The translations under genes and the position numbers were made by a program. Positions 1-6,411 of a stretch of 17,489 nt of DNA are shown here, piece by piece. This DNA comes from an uncultured Eubacteriales bacterium (GTDB taxonomy: Bacteria; Bacillota; Clostridia; UBA1381), in NCBI GenBank assembly GCA_905199755.1, contig CAJKHT010000057.1, positions 1 to 17,489 on the forward strand, read 5' to 3'. Under the pieces are notes generated by a model, which saw only the letters and a list, made by a program, of their open reading frames with translations, ran no database searches and was not told where the DNA came from. Position 1 is the stretch's first letter. Each line of letters opens with the position of its first letter.

Positions 1-58
1 ATATTATCATTTTGGAGCCAAATTTGAGGTTTACACAAAATGAGGGACTGCCCCGGAA
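1..58. mobile_element. Possible insertion-sequence terminus (IS256-like), partial
   Basis: The extreme left edge reads TTTACACAAAATGAGGGACT followed by GCCCCGG. This kind of string (TTTACACAAAAT next to a GGGAC...CCC block) resembles the terminal repeats I associate with IS256-family elements of Clostridia; that is recollection, not a database match. It falls exactly where the neighbouring phage gene stops resembling its family and runs into a stop codon. Only one end would be present, with the rest of the element left of the window. No transposase coding is visible in these few bases, so the call is tentative. Confidence 0.35.
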
Positions 59-447
59 TGCGAAAAAATCAAGGTTTTATTATTGTAAATCAAATAACGG
101 TCGGCGGCGCTGAATTTGTGCTTGGCGTTCACGAAAAGAATCCGAATAGCTTTGTACCAGTAATCCATATCTACAATTCGCCAGTTCACTCCGCCTATAA
201 CCCAGTAATCACCGAGAAATAAGTCTTTGAATGTTCCGTCCTGAATAGCTGCCTTTTGTGCCGCCGTTACACTTGTTCCGAGGTTTTTACCTCTGAAAAT
301 TCTTGAATGTGCTTCGGGTGATATACTCCCCGCAAATGCTACAGCTGCGTCTTTTGTTAAAATATATTTGGTGCCGCCGTCTCCGTCTATGACAAATGCG
401 TCACTATCGGTCAGCGAAGTGGTATTTGGATATTCCTTGAACTTCAT
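31..447 (-). pseudogene. Phage distal structural protein, 3'-truncated
   Basis: The first 90 or so residues match a protein type that follows tail fibre genes in Bacillota prophages: an N-terminal segment with SDAFVIDGDGGTKYI, then IFRGKNLG, a TAAQKAAIQDGTF stretch, and GDYWVIGGVNWRI with a DMDYWY motif. Family members usually continue well beyond this point. Here the frame turns into unrelated residues (about 98-138) and stops in sequence that looks like an insertion-sequence end. The start is clear: AAGGAGG lies 7 bases before the ATG, 20 bases after the upstream fibre gene. I infer that it was cut by an insertion or deletion. Its exact role in the virion is unknown; it may belong to the tail tip or an appendage. 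The truncated product could still be made, but is probably not functional. Confidence 0.6.
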
Positions 448-467
448 ATCAGTTCCTCCTTCTTATT

Positions 468-1703
468 TTAAAATGTGCTGTCAAGTATAGAATGCTCTTT
501 CAGCTTATCTAACGTGTCGTTTATATTTGCAATAGCCGTAATTACATTCACTCGCCCAAATATTGATTGTCCATCGCTATCAAGCAACTTTCCGCCGTCC
601 GAATCAGTTATTTCGCAATCAAGCATTGTTGCAGAAGATATGGCATCATCAACATACTTTTTGTTTGTGTAGTCGTCATCGGCAGAGGGAATAGCAGAGG
701 AAGTAATCTTATTTTCTCCCATATTTATGCTTCCCGTCATCGTGCCGCCTTTTAAAGGTAGGCGAGCGTTAATCTGTGCCTGCAACTTTCCCAATGCTTT
801 AATAATGTTATCTGATGCCGTTATAGCGGAATTTGTTGCTGTAGATAATCCCGTAAGTAATACAGATTGAACAGTTGTAAGAATCGAAGCCCATCTTTTA
901 GTTCCTACCCACATCTGCGATGCAGTCCCAGCGGTGATTTTGGGTTCTTTTGTGTTATCCGCTATCGTAATATTGGCTGACCCATCGAAGCTCACCCCGT
1001 TAATTGTTCGAGGAGTTGTAAGTTTTGATGCTGACAACACTTTTTTATTACTGTCAGCGGTGTTATCAACATTACCGAGACCGACATCTGATTTTGTCAG
1101 CACAACGACTCCCGTCTTACCAGCAACGCTTTGCACTGCATCTGTTGGGGTTAGTAACTCCTGCCAATTTGCTAACGTGCTTGCCGGTTCATTTTGAAGA
1201 ATAAAAGATTTGCTCAAATCTGTTCGTATTGCGACATCGCCAACCTGAGCAGATAACGCAAGCATCGCTGCTTGAGTGTTCACAACATATGTTTCGGTTA
1301 TTGTTATAGGCGGAAGCTGTTCAGTCGGTATTAAACCATTCGCGTCCAATTCGGCGTAACCATTAGGTTGTCCTTTCTCATCAATTTTACTGAAAGCCTC
1401 ATCAAGTGCAGCTTTTACAGTAGTTGAATTTGGATGTTTCGAATTGCTGTAAGCTGCATATGCTTTATCCTGAGCGTCAACATACTTTTTATTAGTGTAA
1501 TCGCTATCCGTAGACGGAGTGGCGGAAGAAGTTACTTTGTTGCCATTCATGGTAATTCCGCCAGTCATTGTGCCGCCGCTACGCTTTAAGCGAGTTTCGG
1601 TATCATCGTTTACGGCTTTAATGGCATCGTGTAAAGCTGAACGCATATCTCTGCCGTAAATGGCATTTTTTATAGTATTTAAAAGTGACGATATATTCGC
1701 CAT
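468..1703 (-). CDS. Phage tail fibre / receptor-binding protein
   Basis: This 411-residue protein has the layout of a trimeric tail fibre. A short N-terminal helix-prone segment (residues 1-40, likely the tail attachment) is followed by a fibre module GGTMTGGITMNGNKV...DYTNKKYVD at about 43-76. A central shaft carries AGKTGVVVLTKSDVGLGNVDN (about 193-213) and a NGVSFDGSANITI stretch. A second copy of the module, GGTMTGSINMGENKI...DYTNKKYVD, lies at about 318-351, and the protein ends in a short helical tail. The GGTMTG/NKKYVD module and the KSDVGLGNVDN shaft element are common in fibres of phages of Gram-positive bacteria; host recognition is inferred from that. The start is supported by a full AAGGAGGTGA site 7-8 bases upstream. 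It directly follows the DUF1617-like gene. No chaperone or receptor domain is recognisable, so the receptor cannot be guessed. Confidence 0.85.
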   Translation of the reverse strand: MANISSLLNTIKNAIYGRDMRSALHDAIKAVNDDTETRLKRSGGTMTGGITMNGNKVTSSATPSTDSDYTNKKYVDAQDKAYAAYSNSKHPNSTTVKAALDEAFSKIDEKGQPNGYAELDANGLIPTEQLPPITITETYVVNTQAAMLALSAQVGDVAIRTDLSKSFILQNEPASTLANWQELLTPTDAVQSVAGKTGVVVLTKSDVGLGNVDNTADSNKKVLSASKLTTPRTINGVSFDGSANITIADNTKEPKITAGTASQMWVGTKRWASILTTVQSVLLTGLSTATNSAITASDNIIKALGKLQAQINARLPLKGGTMTGSINMGENKITSSAIPSADDDYTNKKYVDDAISSATMLDCEITDSDGGKLLDSDGQSIFGRVNVITAIANINDTLDKLKEHSILDSTF

Positions 1704-1717
1704 GATTGTTCACCTCC

Positions 1718-2089
1718 TTAATCAGTCAACATCCAATCCAGCTCAAGTATTTCCTCACCGTTTAGAAGACCGATAACTTCATCATATGGAATAGTCATTA
1801 ATTCCACATTATGTTCTATGTTTTTTATAGAATCGAATTCTTTGATAAATTCTTGAAAGTTCGAAGATGTTGGAGATATAGACACCATACCCGTTTCCTT
1901 ACCGTTCTCATCCTTATCGGGTTCGCCGTATTTACTTATTAAATCCCGCTTAAAAGCAAAATACTCTGTAAGTGTATCTTTAAGTATTCGAGTATTCCTC
2001 GCAGCGATGTATCCAATTTGGTCACGATGAGGAAGTATCGGTTTTAATGTCTCCAGCATCATTTCCATTTTGATATTGCTGAGCTGCAT
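1718..2089 (-). CDS. Phage tail-region protein, DUF1617-like
   Basis: This encodes a small acidic protein of about 123 residues beginning MQLSNIKMEMMLETLKPILP. A central stretch has IAARNTRILKDTL, then a helix with KRDLISKYGEPDKDENGKE, and the C-terminus is rich in acidic and aliphatic residues (IGLLNGEEILELDWML). The pattern of a basic or aliphatic N-terminal helix followed by a KYGE-DENG turn is what I associate with DUF1617 proteins, found between tail tip and fibre genes of Lactobacillus and Clostridia phages. Their role is not known. I place the start at this ATG rather than one 8 codons upstream, because GGAGGACAAAT sits directly before it and the upstream ATG has no site. The first 68 bases overlap a small upstream reading frame. 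Confidence 0.65.
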   Translation of the reverse strand: MQLSNIKMEMMLETLKPILPHRDQIGYIAARNTRILKDTLTEYFAFKRDLISKYGEPDKDENGKETGMVSISPTSSNFQEFIKEFDSIKNIEHNVELMTIPYDEVIGLLNGEEILELDWMLTD

Positions 2090-2180
2090 ATTTGTCCTCC
2101 TCTGATTTTTCATAAATTATCGTTACCTCAATACATGGTTTATTATTGCGTTTCGGCGCCTTCATTCCTATTTTTTCCAT
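2022..2180 (-). CDS. Small phage protein, 52 codons, unknown function
   Basis: An ATG at 2178-2180 is preceded by GACGGAGGATTAAC, a strong ribosome binding site at good spacing, just after the stop of the tail tip gene. The frame reads MEKIGMKAPKRNNKPCIEVT then IIYEKSEEDKYAAQQYQNGN and ends at a TGA at 2022-2024. The N-terminus is basic and the C-terminus polar and acidic. It overlaps the next gene by 68 bases in another frame, so its last third may be constrained by, or incidental to, that gene. I do not recognise a family. The evidence is the ribosome binding site and its position filling the only gap in this tail gene run. Confidence 0.5.
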   Translation of the reverse strand: MEKIGMKAPKRNNKPCIEVTIIYEKSEEDKYAAQQYQNGNDAGDIKTDTSSS

Positions 2181-2192
2181 GTTAATCCTCCG

Positions 2193-4283
2193 TCATGTCA
2201 TTATTACGCCATCACAAACATATACGTCCCAATAACCATTTCCGCTTGCTCTTTGCAGTCGTACAAGCTCTGGTTTATCACCAGAAGAAGTTGTTAAAGT
2301 TACAGACTCATATGTTGTTCTTCCACTTCTAAATATGAAAGGCTCACTCATATAAAGATCTAACTGCGCACCTAAAACAATTGATTCCGAAACGGTTTTA
2401 TCTCCACTTTCAAATACTAATTCGGTAGCGGTATATAATATTTTGGTATCATAAAAACTTTCGGAACTGTCATATCTTGCCCATGAAATATATGACACAT
2501 CCTCTTCGATATCCATAGCAATACCTCTATCCGAGGGGCTGTTTGTCCAATATTGTGATGTGAAATGACCGACTTCTTCGGATTTATAATTGAATTGTAA
2601 ACCGCCGCTATTTAAAGTGAGGGAGTCATTATAAATACTATAAGCATTAATAACAAATCCTCCGATTTTTCCATACTCGGCAGTTAAATATCCATAGTCG
2701 TCAACTGAAAATCGCCCACTTGGATAGCTCGTAGACACTCCTAAGGCAATAGATCCTTTTTTCATTGTGAGAACGCCCGTTGATAGATTCCAATTGGTGT
2801 TGCCTTTCTCATCCTGCAATATGCCCGTCCGTATTCTGTCGGCAGACATTGTGCCGGTTGTGATAAAGTTTGCGACAATTGCTCCGTCCATGGTTATAGC
2901 GGCATCTGTAAAATTTCTACCACCATCTTTGGAATATGCTAAACCATTGATACTCCACTTCCAAAGTTTCGTACCTGTTTTCCATTTATCTGTAGATGGA
3001 TCGTAGGCAATATTAGCATTTTCAGATGAAACAGCTAAATATTCGGAACCATTTTGATTTTTTATAATAGTCACATAACCTTGCGTGGCCATATTCATGA
3101 TTGAAGTAGCATTGTCCTGTGCTTTATCAAGAATTGTTTTTTCGTTTGGAATTTTAGCAATCTGTTCAAGTATAGCAGTATTAGCGGCTCGTGTTGATGC
3201 TGTTAAAGAACTTTCTTTCACGGTATCGCCAAGCGTATATGTCGAATTTGCGGCACTATCTAACTGTATGCTGAGTTTGGTAACGGGAAACACCTTATCC
3301 ATACCATGCGGTCGAGATATACATCTCACATTATCCAACAAATTTATAGACTGTACATCTTTTGAAAGATACCGCAGGTCGACGGCGGATACCTCGATAA
3401 CCACGTCGTCAAACTGTTCGTCTGCTAAGTAATCTTTAGCTTTTTGCAACAGCTCGCTTGGGTCGGTTATATCTTCCCAGTCGACAACAAGTTCTATCCA
3501 TCCATACATTTTTATGGCGTCTTCGTTTGTAACGTATCTGCTACCGCCGTTTACACTTGAAACATCGAGATAAGCGTCAACCGATTCTATCGGAGAGGTA
3601 TCAAGCTTTGCTCCTCTTGGCATTATGACCGTTGCATATTCGCTCATATCCCAATTACGTGTGAAATCGAGCAGATTTTGTCCGAATCGTATCGTTTGTC
3701 CATTGGTGTTTGGGTAATCAGCTAAGTAATCCAAATACCTATGCAATATACCATCTTCGTCATAAACTCTTCTGATACGAACGTGTCCTCCCAGTTTATC
3801 AATTAAATGGTCGCTTATGGCTTCCATGGTCGTTTCGTTATTAGTGATTCGACTTATGATGTCATTGCTGACTGTGATTGAACCCATTTCGATTTGTTTA
3901 TCTTCAGCAACTTTAGAATTATGCTCATTTAAAAGGGCATCTAAAAAATCATATACGTAAACATCGTTATACTCTGTCGGCGGTTGTGTTGTATCGTTGA
4001 AGTAGGCAAGTTCACCCTCACAGGTTAAAATCCTGCTATTTTGAAAGTTTTTCTTTTCGCTTATTATTCTGCCTGCCCAGATTTCTTCGTTATCTCGTTT
4101 TACCACGATTTCCGAACTTAATCGTTCAAGTTTATCATAGCCGGCGTTTCCTACCGGAAGTGTTATTTCAAAAGTTCCGGCAGTATTATCGGCAAGATCG
4201 AGTTTTGGTGTAAGTGCATTTATAGCACCGGCTAAATACAAATCATTATATACGCAAATTCCATCACCGTATACACTGTACAT
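2193..4283 (-). CDS. Prophage tail endopeptidase / tail tip (Tal-like) protein
   Basis: At 696 residues this is the large tail-tip gene that follows the distal tail protein in siphoviruses of Gram-positive hosts. The N-terminal 370 or so residues fit the hub-like (gp27/prophage endopeptidase tail) fold: an opening MYSVYGDGICVYND strand pattern, a TLPVGNAGYDKL turn, EEIWAGRIISE, then FGQNLLDFTRNWDMSEYATV leading to MPRGAK. A helical linker (about 365-400) leads to a beta-rich C-terminal part containing DAAITMDGAIVANFITTGT, SADRIRTGIL and NWNLSTGVL, a segment widely shared by Bacillota phage tip proteins. The role is inferred: plugging the tail tube and attaching receptor-binding parts. No clear peptidoglycan hydrolase motif is visible at the C-terminus. 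GGGAGG precedes the start, and the gap to the upstream gene is two bases. The frame is intact. Confidence 0.8.
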   Translation of the reverse strand: MYSVYGDGICVYNDLYLAGAINALTPKLDLADNTAGTFEITLPVGNAGYDKLERLSSEIVVKRDNEEIWAGRIISEKKNFQNSRILTCEGELAYFNDTTQPPTEYNDVYVYDFLDALLNEHNSKVAEDKQIEMGSITVSNDIISRITNNETTMEAISDHLIDKLGGHVRIRRVYDEDGILHRYLDYLADYPNTNGQTIRFGQNLLDFTRNWDMSEYATVIMPRGAKLDTSPIESVDAYLDVSSVNGGSRYVTNEDAIKMYGWIELVVDWEDITDPSELLQKAKDYLADEQFDDVVIEVSAVDLRYLSKDVQSINLLDNVRCISRPHGMDKVFPVTKLSIQLDSAANSTYTLGDTVKESSLTASTRAANTAILEQIAKIPNEKTILDKAQDNATSIMNMATQGYVTIIKNQNGSEYLAVSSENANIAYDPSTDKWKTGTKLWKWSINGLAYSKDGGRNFTDAAITMDGAIVANFITTGTMSADRIRTGILQDEKGNTNWNLSTGVLTMKKGSIALGVSTSYPSGRFSVDDYGYLTAEYGKIGGFVINAYSIYNDSLTLNSGGLQFNYKSEEVGHFTSQYWTNSPSDRGIAMDIEEDVSYISWARYDSSESFYDTKILYTATELVFESGDKTVSESIVLGAQLDLYMSEPFIFRSGRTTYESVTLTTSSGDKPELVRLQRASGNGYWDVYVCDGVIMT

Positions 4284-4285
4284 GA

Positions 4286-5038
4286 TTATAACCTCCCAGC
4301 TCTAAATTCTATAGATACAGTTCCAACGCCCCTAAACATAAGAGTATATGAACTTTGACCGTAAAATACGAAATCGGGTATTGAGTTTTTTCCATCGACC
4401 AAATAAACAGTTACATCTATACCCAAATAAGTGTTTATAAATCGAACCTCTAAAGCGTCTGAATCGGAAACATTGAAAACAGGACTGACCGGCGATTTTC
4501 CAAACAGAACACCGTCCAAAGTATTGCTCGACCAACTCGACGGACTATTTACTTCGATATTCGAGAATGTTTGTTCCCATATTATGTCTTTTTCAAAATT
4601 AAACGGATCCCATAACCACGGATCGGCGGACGACAAGGTTGACCATTTATAAGGATCAACAGTATACCCGATTGTTATTTGAGACCAAGTATCACCGGAA
4701 GCCCAATTGTCAACGGTGAAACGTCCTTTGTAAAAATAATCCGGATCATCCGCAAGTATGGCGTTCATACTCCGTCCGTGCAAATATTCCATAATTTCCG
4801 TGTATCTTTCGTGCCACTCAACATAATCGTTCATTACTCTGAATTTGAAAGACCCTGTACGATTTTCATATATGGGATAACCGGTTAGGGACTCTGATAA
4901 GTCCAGAGCCCCATTTCCACCGGGTATATCAATATATGTCGTCTTTGGTTTTGGCGGAGAAAATACCGGTCTTTCGGTGGGGAGGATTTTCCAATCGTCC
5001 CAAGTATTTTTATCGCCAAATGTTATTGATTGAATCAT
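4286..5038 (-). CDS. Phage distal tail protein (Dit-like)
   Basis: This 250-residue protein opens with MIQSITFGDKNTWDDWKILP, followed by PKTTYIDIPGGNGALDLSES, YENRTGSFKFRV and later GRFTVDNWASGDTWSQITIGY with VDPYKW. These are typical of the siphovirus distal tail (Dit/Sipho_tail) family, whose hexamer joins the tail tube to the tip baseplate. The C-terminal 80 residues form a galectin-like beta region (RFINTYLGIDVTVYL, VSIEFRAGRL). The start overlaps the stop of the tape measure fragment by four bases (ATGA), and AGGAGGGG lies about 7 bases upstream, so translational coupling was likely in the intact phage. Length and order (tape measure, Dit, tip) are normal. The gene appears intact, but no promoter is visible between it and the upstream rearranged zone. 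Confidence 0.85.
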   Translation of the reverse strand: MIQSITFGDKNTWDDWKILPTERPVFSPPKPKTTYIDIPGGNGALDLSESLTGYPIYENRTGSFKFRVMNDYVEWHERYTEIMEYLHGRSMNAILADDPDYFYKGRFTVDNWASGDTWSQITIGYTVDPYKWSTLSSADPWLWDPFNFEKDIIWEQTFSNIEVNSPSSWSSNTLDGVLFGKSPVSPVFNVSDSDALEVRFINTYLGIDVTVYLVDGKNSIPDFVFYGQSSYTLMFRGVGTVSIEFRAGRL

Positions 5039-5664
5039 CTTACACCCCTCCTGTTCATTTTTGCAAGTCCTCCTAAAGCGTTATCCATATCGGGAGCAAT
5101 CTCGCCGACAAGAGTTCCGCTATCAAGAACAACTTGCATACGTTCAAGTTTAGAAGCCATTTCACTAAAGTCGTTACGCAAAGAATCAATGGCTGATGCG
5201 AGTTTATTATTCGACTTTTCGGCAACTTCTTGTAACTTGCCAAACAGTTCCGATTTGTCATTTTGATTTCCCATAGCCACAGATGAACCAATGGATAAAC
5301 CACGATTAGCGGCAAAAGCGTTGTCGATCATTCCCAAACCGCTTCTGACATTTGTCAAATCGAGTACAGGTGCGATAGTGGGTTGATAGTCCATATCGTC
5401 ATCAACAATGTCTGCGATTCTTGAAATTGATGAAGACATGGAATTAATAACGGAATAACCTAAATCACCGCAGGCATCCACAGCATTGTCTTTAAGATGG
5501 TTTATACCGTTAACCAAACCTTTAACGATATATTCTCCGATTCGAAATGATATCGGGTAAATATCACCATAACCGACCGTCGTAAATGTAGCAACAGCCC
5601 ACCACAAACCCGAAAACGCATTTTTAAATACTTCGGGTTGCACAGGGTTTTCAATGCTATACAT
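5035..5664 (-). pseudogene. Chimeric frame: K+ channel pore fragment fused to tape measure C-terminus
   Basis: This 209-codon frame has two unrelated parts. Residues 1-39 are a piece of a two-pore-helix type potassium channel: a turret (ENPVQPEVFKNAF), pore helix (SGLWWAVATF) and the selectivity filter TTVGYGD at 28-34. From about residue 40 it becomes the C-terminus of a phage tape measure protein: IGEYIVKGLVNGINHLKDNA, then a hydrophilic linker, a coiled-coil-prone segment (about 135-175) and the familiar ending MQVVLDSGTLVGEIAPDMDN. Tape measure proteins are normally many hundreds of residues long, so most of the gene is missing. The channel piece lacks its outer and inner membrane helices. 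Upstream of the ATG is an in-frame stop and only GAGGT touching the ATG, a poor ribosome binding site. I read this as a deletion scar; a functional product is unlikely. Confidence 0.75.
5547..5664 (-). pseudogene. Potassium channel pore fragment
   Basis: This is the channel-derived part of the chimeric frame, about 39 codons. It carries the pore helix with two tryptophans (LWWAVATF) and the filter TTVGYGD followed by IYPI, as in Kch/KvAP-like bacterial channels. In a real channel, a transmembrane helix precedes and another follows this piece; neither is present. The right boundary abuts transposase-derived sequence and the left boundary abuts tape measure sequence. It is a relic, and its parent gene is not in the window. 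Confidence 0.75.
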
Positions 5665-5853
5665 ACCTCAGCTTTTACTTTTGCCCATCCTCTGTACTAA
5701 GTTGTACCTCATCGCATGCTTTTCTTGCACATCTGCAAATACTCGCTCTATTGTTTCGCTTTCAGTGCATTTTTTCTTAAAATGACATACTGAACATTTT
5801 TCCGAATCGTATTTATACTCCCGATAATCCTCACGATTTGTTGTACTGTAATG
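5665..5853 (-). pseudogene. IS1182-family transposase remnant
   Basis: A frame here reads HYSTTNREDYREYKYDSEKC, then SVCHFKKKC, then ESETIERVFADVQEKHAMRY. The STTNREGYREYK block, the paired-cysteine knuckle (CxxCxxxxxC) and the TIERxFADAKExHGMRY block are C-terminal landmarks of IS1182-family transposases. In full proteins about 25 residues separate the last two blocks; here they are directly joined, which implies an internal deletion. After MRYN the homology moves to another frame (YRGWAKVKAEV), so there is also a frameshift. The N-terminal two thirds and both ends of the element are absent. It is a dead relic, squeezed between the DeoR fragment and the channel fragment. Confidence 0.75.
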
Positions 5854-6345
5854 GTTTCGAAGTAATTATTTCATCAGCTTCACTACTGTTACATACAGTA
5901 TAAAAATATTTCTTATTTATTTTATTTTCATCAAAAATAAAAATGTTTTTTTCTGAATGCTTCATAATTATTTTTCTGATATTGCTTTGCTCAACATCGT
6001 AATCCGAGATAATGCCGTCTTCGGAAAAACCTCCTGATGAAAAAATGCGACATCAATATTAAACTGTTCGGCATATTGCTCTGCAATTGACCCGACAAAA
6101 CACATATCTTTTTCATAATATTCTCCGCCGATTAAAATACAAGGTATCTGTAATTTAGATGATGTCTGCAGTGCATTTAAAGAGTTTGTTATAATCATTG
6201 TATTATGAAATTTTTTGATAAAAGGTATGATATAAAGACAAGTTGAAGAGCTGTCAATATAAAACGTCAAATTGTTATCCAAAAACTTCTCAGCCTTTTT
6301 ACTGAGCGAAAGTTTTCCAAAGCCGATTGACTTATCTACCGCAGT
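5831..6345 (-). pseudogene. DeoR-family regulator remnant (sensor domain, frameshifted)
   Basis: The first frame reads KKAEKFLDNNLTFYIDSSST, then IKKFHNTMIITNSL, CILIGGEYY and GSIAEQYAEQFNIDVAFF. This is the phosphosugar-sensing C-terminal domain of DeoR regulators (D-GSTT, TNS, LxGG and VG elements). At the A6 run at 6040-6045 the homology leaves this frame. Adding one base gives GGFSEDGIISDYDVEQSNIR, KNIFIFDENKINKKYF and ADEIITSKP, the normal end of the domain, closing at a TGA at 5831-5833. The helix-turn-helix domain (about 60 residues) is missing: just upstream is an in-frame stop at 6346-6348 and then the pckA terminator. So the gene has lost its 5' part as well as one base. It cannot encode a DNA-binding regulator. 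The homopolymer change alone could be a sequencing error; the lost N-terminus could not. Confidence 0.8.
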
Positions 6346-6351
6346 TTACAT

Positions 6352-6390
6352 AAAAAAACAACCGCTGTACTAAGTACAGCGGTTGTTTTT
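6352..6390. terminator. Bidirectional Rho-independent terminator after pckA
   Basis: A perfect inverted repeat (core arms AACAACCGCTGTAC and GTACAGCGGTTGTT, loop TAA on the plus strand) is flanked by an A-run on one side and a T-run on the other, so it can terminate in both directions. It lies about 20 bases after the pckA stop codon and separates pckA from the rearranged zone to the left. Confidence 0.95.
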
Positions 6391-6411
6391 CATGTCTTTA
6401 TTCGTATTAAA

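Noticed and set aside
468..1703. Repeats in the fibre gene as a diversity-generating retroelement target
   Set aside because: There is no reverse transcriptase, no template repeat and no adenine-biased variable repeat at the 3' end in the window.
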